NCBI GenBank assembly: GCA_910579135.1
Contig: CAJTTM010000005.1
Location: 1 to 64,000, forward strand
Direction of reading: 5' to 3'
DNA from: an uncultured Erysipelotrichales bacterium
GTDB taxonomy: Bacteria > Bacillota_I > Bacilli_A > Erysipelotrichales > Coprobacillaceae
DNA: 64,000 nt
Shown piece after piece: positions 34,507 through 44,595 of this stretch (positions are counted from its first letter, which is position 1; the number at the start of each line of letters is the position of its first letter). The notes under the pieces were generated by a model that did no database searches, was not told where the DNA came from, and was given only the letters and a program-made list of their open reading frames with translations. Made by a program: the position numbers and the translations under genes.

Positions 34507-35307
34507 TTAGTATTCTATCGAAACTCTAATACCCTGTCCTTTAGGAATAACATTAGTAACTAACTTCTTTTCTAAAAGATAGTCAGCTGCTTTAATAATT
34601 TTTTTCCAAGACTTATCCTCGTATCTAAATCCATTTGATTTTAAAACATCTTTCATAAAATAAGTATCCCCAGAAACAACAATCTTTGCAGCTATATTGA
34701 TGGTCATTTTATTCTCATTAACAACTTCCACTTTTACTCTGTTATCTAATTTTTGGATGTCTCCCAGTTGTCTAGATATATCAGCGTTATTGACAATAAG
34801 GTACCAACATTTCCCAATATTGCTATACTTAAATTTTCTTTGACTTAATTCTTTTCTTAACTTATACGAATTATAAACTTCTATCTTACATTTTTCTGAA
34901 GGTTTCTTGTCTTGCCAATAATTCTCTAAGACATCTCGTATTCTTTTAATGTTCTTATAGTCATTTGATGTAATAAGAACATTATAATCAAGAAAGCCAT
35001 AATTCAATGCAAAATGAAGAATACTTATATATAAATCAACAAATTCCTTTTTATTATTTGTAAATCCTCTATTGCAGAAATCAATATGATGTGCTAATCC
35101 TATAATTAATGAGTTCACAATCTCAGTCTCACATCTAAATAGATTATAAATAGTAATCTCCCTTTCCTTATAATTCTCATTAATTTTTGTTTCTTTTCTC
35201 GAAAGAGTAATTTTATACTTCTTATAACTATTTAAAGTATCAACATTTTTACTAGAATATAATTTTGAAATGATTCCATCTAAATAGATTTTTAACTCTT
35301 TATCCAT
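34507..35307 (-). CDS. ICE hypothetical protein with two DUF5710-like repeats
   Basis: 266 aa, AGGAGGT upstream of ATG. The first half includes IYNLFRCETEIVNSLIIGLAHHIDFCNRGFTNNKKEF, with HHxD and nearby Cys. The second half has two similar short modules, RKFKYSNIGKCWYLIV and SNGFRYEDKSWKKII, of the 'G-x-R-Y-x-x-x-x-K-x-W' type seen in DUF5710-like segments of conjugative-element proteins. It is the last gene of the minus-strand relaxase cluster, 22 nt after the relaxase gene. Function unknown; a DNA-processing accessory role is inferred from position only. Confidence 0.6.
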   Translation of the reverse strand: MDKELKIYLDGIISKLYSSKNVDTLNSYKKYKITLSRKETKINENYKEREITIYNLFRCETEIVNSLIIGLAHHIDFCNRGFTNNKKEFVDLYISILHFALNYGFLDYNVLITSNDYKNIKRIRDVLENYWQDKKPSEKCKIEVYNSYKLRKELSQRKFKYSNIGKCWYLIVNNADISRQLGDIQKLDNRVKVEVVNENKMTINIAAKIVVSGDTYFMKDVLKSNGFRYEDKSWKKIIKAADYLLEKKLVTNVIPKGQGIRVSIEY

Positions 35308-35329
35308 ACACTACCTCCTACCACCTATT

Positions 35330-36598
35330 TTATTGTACATGTTGAGATCGATACCCTTCTTGTTGAGCACGTCTTTGTACACTATCAATCATAGCTTTCA
35401 TCTTTAGTTCCGAAAAATGCGATTGTTCTAAACTCGAACTTAATTCCTTTCCCATACCTGCAATAAGATTACTTGCTCTCTGTCTAATATTTCTATTTGA
35501 AATTCCCTTTAATCTTTGTGTTCGATACTTCCTAAATTGATCTCCTTCTTCTAAGTCTTCAAACATTTGTTCATATGTCTCAACATCTTTTCTATAGTTC
35601 TTGATTGTTGAAAGTATCATATTTCCTAACCGACTATCAATTGTATTCATTCTTTTTTCTCTAAACTTTAATTTCATATCATCTTCTTTTGAACCACCAT
35701 AAAGAATAGTATATGCTTCCATTTCTTTATCAAGTTGATTTTCAAACTCATCCATTAATAATCTAACATCACTTCTATTCTTTACAAGTTCTATAATTTC
35801 TTCTATTTGTTTCTTGTAAGGAGCAATATTTGCTGAATTAAACTTTAAGCTCCCAGTTTTAGGAATTATCTTTTCTAAATCTTTAAGTTTACTTGTTATC
35901 AATCTGTTTTCTTTAAAATAATCCTTATTGTTATTCTCTGTAGCAAGTATAAACCCCTGTGATGAAGTACTTAAACCTAAATCATTAAACTTATTAAATA
36001 TCCTGTTTTTTAATTCTTCTCTATCTGTATATAATTCAGTATTTAATTTCATGAGTCTTGCAACATTACTTTTAACTTTAGTTAATCTATTCTCACTGAT
36101 TATATATTTCTTCTTCTTTGGTATTTTCTCATAAAAATGAAAATGAACATGAGGCTGTGAAGTGTTTGTATGATAAAATGCAAACCACTCTACATTGTCA
36201 GGTTCAAATCCCATTGCTATGATATTTTTTTTCATTGTCTTTTTAATAAGGTCTCTCATCTTATTAGGATCTTTAATATCCTGTTCTACTGCAAAATCAT
36301 CATGAAATGAAAATACTCCTCTATAAATGATTTTAGGTTTATATTGTTTCATTTTTTTAAAATAGTCTTCTCTCGTAACCGTTCCCTTATCATTAAATCC
36401 ACCTGTAGATCCTATACGATAATTATAGTAATCAAATGCGTCCTCAGTATCACATATAGTTTTATCACACGCTTCATCTCTTTCATAATATTCATACATA
36501 TCTGTGGTATTGACCTGCTGCAAATTTTGATTAGAAGGAATATTTTTATAATATTCAGTTGCTCTATACTGCAAGTTAAAAAATATTTCTGATGCCAT
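35330..36598 (-). CDS. Conjugative relaxase, MOBP/MobL-like
   Basis: 422 aa. The N-terminal domain contains YYERDEACDKT and DAFDYYNYRIGSTGG (candidate nucleophilic Tyr), and the metal-binding motif III SQPHVHFHFYEK (three His at about 150-154). This is the arrangement of MobL-type MOBP relaxases of Gram-positive elements, which nick oriT and lead the strand into the recipient. The C-terminal half is helical and charged. Its start (AGGT 8 nt upstream) is 1 nt past the stop of the VirD4 gene. It is short for a relaxase (many exceed 450 aa), but the catalytic part is intact. Confidence 0.82.
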   Translation of the reverse strand: MASEIFFNLQYRATEYYKNIPSNQNLQQVNTTDMYEYYERDEACDKTICDTEDAFDYYNYRIGSTGGFNDKGTVTREDYFKKMKQYKPKIIYRGVFSFHDDFAVEQDIKDPNKMRDLIKKTMKKNIIAMGFEPDNVEWFAFYHTNTSQPHVHFHFYEKIPKKKKYIISENRLTKVKSNVARLMKLNTELYTDREELKNRIFNKFNDLGLSTSSQGFILATENNNKDYFKENRLITSKLKDLEKIIPKTGSLKFNSANIAPYKKQIEEIIELVKNRSDVRLLMDEFENQLDKEMEAYTILYGGSKEDDMKLKFREKRMNTIDSRLGNMILSTIKNYRKDVETYEQMFEDLEEGDQFRKYRTQRLKGISNRNIRQRASNLIAGMGKELSSSLEQSHFSELKMKAMIDSVQRRAQQEGYRSQHVQ

Positions 36599-36599
36599 T

Positions 36600-38705
36600 T
36601 TAATTACCTAAGAACTCTGATAAAACTGTTGAGTCCATATCTTTAGAATCTTGAGCAACTGGTTGAGCACTTCCTGTTTCAGTTATATCAATACTGTTCA
36701 TAAAATCTTGAAATTCCTGTGTTAAAAGGTATTGTTTAATATCTTCTCTTGTCAATGTATAATTTGATTGTTCAATTTTACCCATTATATGTTCTTTTAC
36801 CTTGCTACCTACATTTGAATCCATAGACCAGTACCAATACATTTCTTTCTGTTTTGGACTGTCGTTTGATAACCCCATTCCTCCTCGAAGATGTTGAGTT
36901 GGAAAAACAGGTTTACCTGTTAATTCACTTTCTGTAATAACAATCCATCTTGGAATTGCATATAGTATTTCTCTATCAGTATTAGGTATTTCAACATACT
37001 CTTTAGGATTATCCATTTCTTTATAAAATGCTTCATATTGACTTATATCAGGAAGATTTACCTTTGCAGGATGTTCATATGTTTTTGTAAGGATAATCCC
37101 CTTACCACTTCTTAAATCAGATGATAACAGCTCATTAGCGTCCATAAGCCTTCTTTTTTGTTGGTTATGTTGAACACTCCCTCCACTAGGACTTGCATTC
37201 TGAGAAAACTGCCCTGTCTGAGAATTTACCCAAATTGTTTCTTCACCAATACGCTTAGAGATTTCCTCACATGTATCATAGTCACCTGATGAAATAAAGA
37301 ACTTTGTAATCGTATTATCAACAATTGTTTTCTTTCCAGCTTCTTCATATAATTTTTGTAATTGAGCATAGCTTTGAATAAACAAATGATAAAGAATACC
37401 TCTACCTAAAGAAACAGTAAGTTTCTTATCTAAATCTTTGATAACTGCCATATTTCCTGCCTCATCAAAGATATTATGTATTCTTTTGTTAATTGTACCA
37501 CCATTTTTGTTTGCCATCTCAACAAATTCCTGATAGCTTTGGTCATATATAATAGAAGCAATTTTATCATATGTAGATTTCTCATCAGGATTCACAATAA
37601 ACAGTGCTATTTTTTCTTCTGCAAAATCTTTAAATTGAAAATCTGATTTCCCAATAACTCTATTTAATTTTCGACTTGAAAATAATTGTAAAGTTGATAA
37701 TGTTGATGTCATGAATGAACCTCTCGTTTTTTCTGGAGAATTTCTAATAGGAGCAAAAGCTGTTCTTGCGACATTGTCCTCTTCTAAATATTCCATGTAT
37801 GCTGTTAGTTCCATCTTTCTATGTTTTGTATCACCATTAAATGAATTTTCATTTCCTCTTACAGCTAGTGTCTGATAAACAGAATAGAAATTTTTCTTAT
37901 TATCAGGAATGTTAGCTTGCCCTACTGCTAGTAGTATTGATTTTGTCATAGCCTTCTGACCATCAATCCAAATCTTCTCTCCAGCCCCGTTATCAACAAC
38001 TAAAGTCTCAACTAAATCTTGAGCTGCTTGATCTGCCTCATCAATATCATTCTCCTTGAAAAAATTAATAACTCTATCCATTGGATTCTTACAGTCACTA
38101 TACTGTAAAAATCTAAAGTCAAGGCATAACACTTTATAGCCAAGAGAAGTTAAATGTCTCTTAAACATTTTATAAAGTTCTTTTTTAGGGTCATTACACA
38201 AAATAGACTCTCTAGCCATTCCACATATAAATATGAGCAATGCAACAATCTTTCTTGTCTTCCCTCCACGAGTCGTTGCAATAGTTAAAGTCTGATTTAC
38301 TTCAGGGTCATATAACATTTCATTATCATTAATCTTTGATATAGGTATCCCTCCTACATCAATACGAGCATTCGGATCAATTGGTATCTTTGCAAAATTG
38401 TTTTCCAATTCATTATTAGTCATCCATCTCTCACTTGCTAACTGTGTAGACTTTCTTGGTTTCTTCATATAAAAATAATTTCCAATATAGTAGATAACCA
38501 ATCCATATGATACAAATACTATAACAAGAAATTCTTTCCCAAATTGATGAAAAGTTTTATTTAAAGAAGCGAACTCATCAATATATGTAAGCATAAAAAC
38601 ATGTAAAACTACAAAAATCACTATAGGAATGACAACTATAATTGCAGTAGCTCCAAATATTATACTTCCTACTTTTTTATTCTCTTTACTATCTTTTTCC
38701 TTCAT
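36600..38705 (-). CDS. Type IV coupling protein (VirD4/TraG family)
   Basis: 701 aa. Two N-terminal membrane helices (about 12-36 and 48-68) are followed by the ATPase: Walker A IATTRGGKTRK near 141-150, Walker B IHNIFDEAGNMA. The motor delivers the relaxase-DNA complex to the secretion channel. AGGAGG precedes the ATG. It heads the relaxase cluster and its stop nearly touches the relaxase start. The C-terminus carries an acidic, disordered tail (PVAQDSKDMDSTVLSEFLGN). Confidence 0.92.
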   Translation of the reverse strand: MKEKDSKENKKVGSIIFGATAIIVVIPIVIFVVLHVFMLTYIDEFASLNKTFHQFGKEFLVIVFVSYGLVIYYIGNYFYMKKPRKSTQLASERWMTNNELENNFAKIPIDPNARIDVGGIPISKINDNEMLYDPEVNQTLTIATTRGGKTRKIVALLIFICGMARESILCNDPKKELYKMFKRHLTSLGYKVLCLDFRFLQYSDCKNPMDRVINFFKENDIDEADQAAQDLVETLVVDNGAGEKIWIDGQKAMTKSILLAVGQANIPDNKKNFYSVYQTLAVRGNENSFNGDTKHRKMELTAYMEYLEEDNVARTAFAPIRNSPEKTRGSFMTSTLSTLQLFSSRKLNRVIGKSDFQFKDFAEEKIALFIVNPDEKSTYDKIASIIYDQSYQEFVEMANKNGGTINKRIHNIFDEAGNMAVIKDLDKKLTVSLGRGILYHLFIQSYAQLQKLYEEAGKKTIVDNTITKFFISSGDYDTCEEISKRIGEETIWVNSQTGQFSQNASPSGGSVQHNQQKRRLMDANELLSSDLRSGKGIILTKTYEHPAKVNLPDISQYEAFYKEMDNPKEYVEIPNTDREILYAIPRWIVITESELTGKPVFPTQHLRGGMGLSNDSPKQKEMYWYWSMDSNVGSKVKEHIMGKIEQSNYTLTREDIKQYLLTQEFQDFMNSIDITETGSAQPVAQDSKDMDSTVLSEFLGN

Positions 38706-39065
38706 TTATTTACCTCCTTTTCTGTCTTACAGTGAGTAATTTTTTCATTCCTTATGAAAAAATAAGCATTTTGAGGTATTTGCATCTAAAAAAATCAAAT
38801 ATTTACACAAGATAATCTTACATAAGGAAAATCCTTACATTCCTTATGAAGAATTGGTACTCTTCTTTGTGTGAATTTCACTCAGTCATGAGTAATTCAT
38901 TCGATTTGTAAGACAACATTCAAAAGCCTCATTGCTTATGAATTTATTAGTTGAAACCACTGGTTTCAAGCTCAAAAAACTTGCTGTGTCATACAGCCTT
39001 ATCCTGCTATTTTCATTACCTTAGAACCATATTCGATATTTTAATATCTGATCTACCTCTCATTT
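38706..39065. other. Gene-free region with repeats; candidate oriT or control region
   Basis: A 13-bp direct repeat CATTCCTTATGAA occurs at 38746-38758 and 38838-38850. CATAAGG (38821-38827) and CCTTATG (38842-38848) form an inverted repeat that encloses a second dyad, TAAGGA-AAA-TCCTTA. This is the largest gene-free gap of the conjugation region and abuts the coupling protein and relaxase genes, where oriT sequences are often placed. No nic-site consensus was identified, so a promoter/operator role is equally possible. Confidence 0.4.
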
Positions 39066-39539
39066 TTAATACCTTTCAAACTCTCTCAATAAACTTCTCT
39101 TTTCTTTTTTCAGGATATGATGAGAGAGATCTTGCTGATAATCATTTACTAAAAGTTCATCAAATTCCTTTTCATTTGTAACAACATTGCAAAGTTGAAA
39201 ACGTGCTATTCTTGATAGCAGCACCTCATAATATATTGGGTCATCATCCATAAAAAGAATGACATGTACTTTTGGATTAATATACTTAAACTTCATAAGC
39301 ACTCTCATTAATCTCTTATTTTTTATCATTGATTTTTGAATAATGACATCCGTTACATTACGAAACCCATCTAATGGATTAATAGCATAATTAATATAAT
39401 CAATATTATTAATATGAAATAAATCTGATGAATTTCTATCAAATTCATTGCTGATAATGTTACCATCTTCATCAATTTCTAAATAGTAGTTATGCAATTT
39501 TTGATAAACAGATTCGTCAGAATAAAGTAAAATTTTCAT
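39066..39539 (-). CDS. ICE hypothetical protein, receiver-like fold possible
   Basis: 157 aa. MKILLYSDESVYQ at the start, FKYINPKVHVILFMDDDP in the middle and LCNVVTNEKEFDELL later recall the alternating strand/helix pattern of a response-regulator receiver or CpaE N-terminal domain, without the full acidic pocket. The AAGGAAG site overlaps the end of the upstream XRE gene (2-nt gap), so the two are cotranscribed. It may be a partner of the regulator. I do not recognise a family. Confidence 0.65.
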   Translation of the reverse strand: MKILLYSDESVYQKLHNYYLEIDEDGNIISNEFDRNSSDLFHINNIDYINYAINPLDGFRNVTDVIIQKSMIKNKRLMRVLMKFKYINPKVHVILFMDDDPIYYEVLLSRIARFQLCNVVTNEKEFDELLVNDYQQDLSHHILKKEKRSLLREFERY

Positions 39540-39541
39540 GT

Positions 39542-40102
39542 TTATCTTCCTTTCTTTGCGTGTATATTTTTATATAAATCTATCTCATATTCATTGAGAT
39601 ACTGTAGAGTATTGACACCCTCTTTTGCTTCTATCATCTTCAAAACATTCTCATATTTTTCAGTTTCTCTACCCATTTTTCTCATCTGTGTAATGAAAGT
39701 TTTTACAACAATATCTTCAAGAAATTCTTCCATTTCTGTTCTAACGCTTTTAAAATTTTCATTATTAAAATAATCATAAAGAATAAATAAAAGTGCTTCT
39801 GTTTCACTACTTAAGTGTTTCTTTTTTTGCAATAATTGTATCTTGCTAATGATATCTGCTGGCATTCTATAACTCTTTTGTATGCTCTCTTCAACTAATA
39901 CGTTTGCCCAATTTATATCAAGCTCATTACAAATTTTTTTAATAACTTCTCTATCACAATACTTATTTATACCTGATTCAATTCTTTGATAAGCTTGTTG
40001 ACTAATACCTACTTTTTCTGCTAATGTGCTTTGACTTATTCGAGCAATATTTCTTTGGGAACATATCAATTCCCTAATTGATTCTGTTAATTTTATTTTC
40101 AT
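39542..40102 (-). CDS. XRE-family transcriptional regulator
   Basis: 186 aa. The helix-turn-helix lies at residues 12-65: SQRNIARISQSTLAEKVGISQQAYQRIESGINKY. The C-terminal 120 residues are helical and of unknown fold. A GAGG site is 7 nt before the ATG. Placed in the middle of the ICE between the hydrolase/VirB4 operon and the coupling-protein cluster, it is a plausible regulator of conjugation genes, perhaps acting on the repeat-rich region at 38.7-39.0 kb. Confidence 0.8.
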   Translation of the reverse strand: MKIKLTESIRELICSQRNIARISQSTLAEKVGISQQAYQRIESGINKYCDREVIKKICNELDINWANVLVEESIQKSYRMPADIISKIQLLQKKKHLSSETEALLFILYDYFNNENFKSVRTEMEEFLEDIVVKTFITQMRKMGRETEKYENVLKMIEAKEGVNTLQYLNEYEIDLYKNIHAKKGR

Positions 40103-40144
40103 GAATGCACCTCATTTTGTTAAAAATATAATAAAAAAATCATC

Positions 40145-40429
40145 CTAAACTTTTGATGTAAGATGATTTTTCTTTACGTTTCTTTTTATATTTTTTCTTT
40201 TTTTATTTACTTCATTTGTTGGTTCAATATAGTTTTCTTTTATAAATTTTATATAGATTCTTTGTATTTCTATATACTCTTTTATAGCTCTTTCGAAATC
40301 ATTTCCTATACGATTTTCTATCACAGAAAAGTTCATTTTTGTCTTTGAAAGAAGATTATATTGAGTGACTATTTCTTCTATTCTTTTCTTCCAATAAATA
40401 GAAGTATGACATGTTTTTTTTAAATCCAT
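40145..40429 (-). CDS. Small basic hypothetical protein
   Basis: 94 aa, very Lys/Arg-rich toward the C-terminus (NKKRKNIKRNVKKNHL), mainly helical, no family recognised. A weak site (AAAGCGAG) precedes ATG 40429, 14 nt after the upstream gene's stop. It could be a nucleic-acid-binding accessory protein of the element; evidence is only charge and context. Confidence 0.5.
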   Translation of the reverse strand: MDLKKTCHTSIYWKKRIEEIVTQYNLLSKTKMNFSVIENRIGNDFERAIKEYIEIQRIYIKFIKENYIEPTNEVNKKRKNIKRNVKKNHLTSKV

Positions 40430-40443
40430 TCTAGCTACTCGCT

Positions 40444-41022
40444 TTAATAATCTTCATCTTCCATTAACAAATTATGTTCAATGAAATCTGTATCTTTCTT
40501 CTTGTTATATTCTTCTATAGAATTTTCTTGTTTCAACTTTTCCATTTCTGTAAAATAGTTTTCATCTTTTTGATAAAGAGTATGTCTTTCAAAATCATCT
40601 ATATCGATTCTAAAATGATATAGTTTTGATTTGTTTTGAAGTAAATAAAAAGTATAAAATGGACTATTTTCTATATTAAATTGAATAATATATTTTCTTT
40701 CAGTTACAGTGTTATATGGATTTGTTTTAGGTTGATTTGTAATTAATTTTGTATTTAGCTCATTCTTATCCTGATCATACACCTTCATCGTTATACCACT
40801 TTCCATCCCACCATAATTGACTTCGTCAAACTCAACCTGAACTAGTTTTTTGTCTTCATCAACATAATAATGATAAGGAAATATACTACAATTTTTACAT
40901 TGATATTCTGTTTTAATATCTGTATAGTTTATGTCTTTCTTATCATCTAATAAAAGATTTCCAACAAAAATCAATAAGAAAAAACCAATAACTATAACTC
41001 CTCTAGCTAAACTTCTATTCAT
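40444..41022 (-). CDS. Membrane-anchored ICE protein of unknown function
   Basis: 192 aa from ATG 41020-41022, where AAAGGAAG lies 7 nt upstream; starts further upstream run into the preceding gene. One N-terminal membrane helix (ARGVIVIGFFLLIFVGNLL) and an extracytoplasmic domain with CKNC near 45, so likely a disulfide or metal pair. The C-terminal 40 residues are charged. It directly follows the CwlT-like gene, so it may be a channel-associated envelope component. No family match recognised. Confidence 0.65.
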   Translation of the reverse strand: MNRSLARGVIVIGFFLLIFVGNLLLDDKKDINYTDIKTEYQCKNCSIFPYHYYVDEDKKLVQVEFDEVNYGGMESGITMKVYDQDKNELNTKLITNQPKTNPYNTVTERKYIIQFNIENSPFYTFYLLQNKSKLYHFRIDIDDFERHTLYQKDENYFTEMEKLKQENSIEEYNKKKDTDFIEHNLLMEDEDY

Positions 41023-41042
41023 TTTTTTCTTCCTTTCCATGC

Positions 41043-42071
41043 TTAATATAATCTTCTTGCACAATAATACTGATCAGCATAATATCCACTTTTAATTGTT
41101 TTGGTTTGAACTGGTTTTCCTGTTTCAGGTGCATGTACCATCTTTCCTCCACCTATATAAATTCCTACATGATGTACACCACTCAGCTTATTATTATTTG
41201 AAAACAGTATAATATCTCCAATGCTGAGATTATCTTTTTGTACAGCTTTTCCCATCCTTGCAAGATGCTTTGTGTCTGTTCTTTCAAACTTAACTCCACA
41301 CTGATAATGTGCCCAATATACGAGTCCTGAGCAATCAAATTTATTAGGTCCAGATGCTCCCCAAAGATAAGGACAACCTAATTTTGTCAACGCCATTTTT
41401 GCTATCATTTCTCCTTTTGGACTTCCTTTTCCTTTAACTATTTCTCCTTGATTTGCTTCATCATCAAGACTATCAACAGTATAATATCTCATCACATGTG
41501 GTACATAATTAACATCTCCATACCTGCTCCAGCCAAGTTTTGCTCTCATCTTCTCCGAAAACATTTGAGCATTTGCTTGAGAATAGCCACCATAATTTTC
41601 TACTGCCCATTTGATATATCCATTGCCAAAGTTATATCCCTGTAAAGCAAGATAGATATTTTCTATGTCATATGTACCCTTAACTTTTGCTTGCTCAAGA
41701 CAGCTTTTCAATTCCTGTATTCCACATTCAATTGAATAAATGGGATCAGTAATCGCATTAGGTTTATGATCAAATTTTTTATTAAAAGAGCCTTCCGAAG
41801 ATTGCATAGGGTCATTTCCCCTACCTCCACTTTCCTGCATCATAACTGCTTGAATAAGTGGTACATACTCTGCAACATTATATTTTTGTGCATATTGAGA
41901 AATGACCGAAGTATATGCTAAAACTTCCTTACTTACATTTGAATTCTCCATTTCATTATGACTTCTATTTTCACCTTCACCTCCAGCCACACTGGAAATT
42001 ATAATAATAAAAAAAAGAAAGAATGGGAGGAGGGTAGCAGATAAAACAGCTAAAATCTTTTTAGGTTTCAT
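41043..42071 (-). CDS. CwlT-like bifunctional peptidoglycan hydrolase
   Basis: 342 aa. A membrane anchor (residues 5-25) precedes a lysozyme-like/soluble transglycosylase domain (about 55-180: VPLIQAVMMQESGGRGNDPMQSSEG with catalytic Glu) and an NlpC/P60 endopeptidase domain (210-342: Cys in NKFDCSGLVYW near 244, His in GVHHVGIYIGGG). The same two-domain architecture is found in CwlT of ICEBs1 and in Tn916-type elements, where it opens the wall for the conjugation channel. ATG 42071 is 8 nt after AAAAGGTGA at the end of the virB4 gene. Confidence 0.9.
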   Translation of the reverse strand: MKPKKILAVLSATLLPFFLFFIIIISSVAGGEGENRSHNEMENSNVSKEVLAYTSVISQYAQKYNVAEYVPLIQAVMMQESGGRGNDPMQSSEGSFNKKFDHKPNAITDPIYSIECGIQELKSCLEQAKVKGTYDIENIYLALQGYNFGNGYIKWAVENYGGYSQANAQMFSEKMRAKLGWSRYGDVNYVPHVMRYYTVDSLDDEANQGEIVKGKGSPKGEMIAKMALTKLGCPYLWGASGPNKFDCSGLVYWAHYQCGVKFERTDTKHLARMGKAVQKDNLSIGDIILFSNNNKLSGVHHVGIYIGGGKMVHAPETGKPVQTKTIKSGYYADQYYCARRLY

Positions 42072-42072
42072 C

Positions 42073-44595
42073 TTAAGCTTCACCTTTTAATTCTTTAAAT
42101 TCAAATAGTGTTTTATCTCCAAGATCAACATTTACACGCATTGAAGTTTGATTCCCAAATTTCGCAAAGCATTGTCCTATTTCAGCTTTCTCAAGCCATT
42201 CTAATTCGCTATTAGGGATAAGATTTGAACTGTTCAAATACTTCAATGAATCAGGATCAGTATTAAAGTAAAATTGGTAAACAGATTGATGCATAAGTGT
42301 ACTTGTATGTTCTTTAATAGAATCTTTTAACATATCCATCAATTGCTGTGTTCCAAATGTCATTCCTGCATTATATTTTCTACATCTTCTTACCATATCT
42401 TCATTCATGGATATAATATCCATATACTTTGGATTTTGAATAACTGCAAGCTCATCTTCATAAACTTGTATTCTTCTTGTTCCATCTTCCGTTTGCATTC
42501 TAGACCAAATAAATGAAAGTACATTCAAATATTGTGCACCAAGAATATCAGAGCTTGTATTATCATGTAGACCTGATACATCAAAACAAATTAGAGGATT
42601 ATTTATGTCGATATTTGTATAACCATTAAATACATCTGCATCAGCACCATTAGCTAATGGTTTTAAAAAGGCTATACATCCATCAAGTATCTCAATTCTA
42701 ACTGAATTAATATTTTTCTTACTTTCTTCCTCCTCCTTATAATCAACAAGTTTATTATAAACATCACTAAAAATAGGAAACTCTTCATTCGATCTATTAA
42801 TAATTTGATCAGCAGTTGTATCATAGGTAATTCCATAATCCTTATAGACTTCTTCAATTGCATCTTCTATTTTTCTATCATGCAATAATCCAATTTCTGG
42901 ACTATCGCCTTTATATGACTTTAATAATGAGCGTAAAAAATGTATATGTGAACTTAATGGCTTAATATCACATAATGGTATCTTTTTATTAGGCTGCTTT
43001 GTATCCTCAGGAATAACGATTCTCACTTGTAAAGGATTGATACGCCCATTATTTCCATTAGCACAATTAATGACTTCACCACCTAAAGAATAAATAAGCC
43101 TGTTTAATTCTTTTCCTTCAACATCTATTACATATTGGTGATATCCAATAGCATAACGAAATTTTATAAATGCCATAATTAATGTTGTCTTACCAAAACC
43201 ACTCTTCCCTGCTATAAATTCATTATTATTAGCTCTATCACGCTTTTTTGTAAAGTTATCATAGAATACAACCCCACCCGTTGGATTTGTAGTTCCCATG
43301 TGAAATGGAGGGTAATTATAGATATGTTTTTTATTAGAATCATATTTTGGTGTACTGTCATAAAGATTTTCAAAAACAAAAGGATAACCCCAAGCAAGCG
43401 TATCATTTGTAGTCTGTTTCATATATTTAGGGATATAGTTCATGCATATTGGAGAACAAGTGTTAAAAATATCAAAACTTTGCCAAATACCTGAACGCAT
43501 TTTAAACCCTAAAGAATTGATATCTTTTTTTACATCTTCTGTATATCTTACTAAATCATCTAATGTATCTGATTTTATTCTAATACAAATTGAAAAATAA
43601 AAAGGAATATCATCATCTATACTAATTTGATTAATCAACTCTAATGTTTGTTGCTGCTTGTTTTCAAGCTCTGCGATTTTTGAAGCATTCTTTTCTCTAT
43701 CAAGATTAGTATTCATGTTTTTTACAGATTTATCAAGTTCATTTTTCATTCCATCTTCAGGAGCAACTTCAAAATGCATTGAAAATTCTACATCTGGATA
43801 TGTTGCTAAAGTACTTAAAAAACCCATTTCTGATTTAGTAACTTTAGATACATATAAAGTCGTACAATATATTCCGTTTAATTTTATATACTGGTTAAAT
43901 CCTTTATCAACAAAACCTATAATATCAGGATAAATATAATCCATGATATCTTCTGTGAAATTAACTTCTTCTTTGTTAAACAAACTATCTCTAGGATTAT
44001 AGTAAGAGTAAATAACTTCTATCATTTCTTGTGTAGATAAAATTGCTGCACTATTAAACGCTGATAAATGTTGCAGTGCCTCATTTATTCTTCTATCTAG
44101 ACTATCTATATTTTTATCTTTTATAATCAAAAGAAAACATCTATCAACCATTTCTCGTGTAATAGATGTATTAACTAATCTCTCTTTGTTTTCTTCTAAA
44201 ATTTCATATTTTATATAATCTTGTTCTATACCAAGATTTAAATCTGCTTCTGTATTTTCATAATCAGATATGTAACCATCAACATCTGCAGGTATTTCAT
44301 AAGAATAAATTTGTCCTATTTTCAATAACGAATTAAACATTTTTTGAAAAGTAACCATTCTCATCTGTTGATCATCTTCTTTCATCCCAAAAAGATTAAT
44401 ACCAGTTACTCTAATCATTTTAATATATTCATCATCCACAGTTTTAAAAAGCTGTTTTTTATTATCAAAAGAAAAAGGTAGACCTTTTGAAATATGTACT
44501 AATCTACCTTGATTTTGGTTATTCCTTGATTGTTTTCCCTTTACGCTTTTTCTTTTTTCTTCTATGTTTGACTTCGATTGTTTGTTTTTCAACAT
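42073..44595 (-). CDS. VirB4-like conjugation ATPase
   Basis: 840 aa. The N-terminal VirB4/TraE-type domain is followed by the ATPase with Walker A GKSGFGKTT near 460 and Walker B region IQVYEDELAVI near 705, then the RKYNAGMTFGTQQLMDML segment typical of VirB4/TrsE. It energises assembly and transfer through the type IV channel. The gene begins inside the preceding small membrane-protein gene (77-nt overlap) with a good GGAG site, and ends 2 nt from the CwlT-like start region. Confidence 0.93.
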   Translation of the reverse strand: MLKNKQSKSNIEEKRKSVKGKQSRNNQNQGRLVHISKGLPFSFDNKKQLFKTVDDEYIKMIRVTGINLFGMKEDDQQMRMVTFQKMFNSLLKIGQIYSYEIPADVDGYISDYENTEADLNLGIEQDYIKYEILEENKERLVNTSITREMVDRCFLLIIKDKNIDSLDRRINEALQHLSAFNSAAILSTQEMIEVIYSYYNPRDSLFNKEEVNFTEDIMDYIYPDIIGFVDKGFNQYIKLNGIYCTTLYVSKVTKSEMGFLSTLATYPDVEFSMHFEVAPEDGMKNELDKSVKNMNTNLDREKNASKIAELENKQQQTLELINQISIDDDIPFYFSICIRIKSDTLDDLVRYTEDVKKDINSLGFKMRSGIWQSFDIFNTCSPICMNYIPKYMKQTTNDTLAWGYPFVFENLYDSTPKYDSNKKHIYNYPPFHMGTTNPTGGVVFYDNFTKKRDRANNNEFIAGKSGFGKTTLIMAFIKFRYAIGYHQYVIDVEGKELNRLIYSLGGEVINCANGNNGRINPLQVRIVIPEDTKQPNKKIPLCDIKPLSSHIHFLRSLLKSYKGDSPEIGLLHDRKIEDAIEEVYKDYGITYDTTADQIINRSNEEFPIFSDVYNKLVDYKEEEESKKNINSVRIEILDGCIAFLKPLANGADADVFNGYTNIDINNPLICFDVSGLHDNTSSDILGAQYLNVLSFIWSRMQTEDGTRRIQVYEDELAVIQNPKYMDIISMNEDMVRRCRKYNAGMTFGTQQLMDMLKDSIKEHTSTLMHQSVYQFYFNTDPDSLKYLNSSNLIPNSELEWLEKAEIGQCFAKFGNQTSMRVNVDLGDKTLFEFKELKGEA

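Noticed and set aside
38951..39181. Plus-strand 76-codon frame in the repeat-rich gap
   Set aside because: No ribosome binding site, overlaps the receiver-like gene on the other strand, and low-complexity composition.
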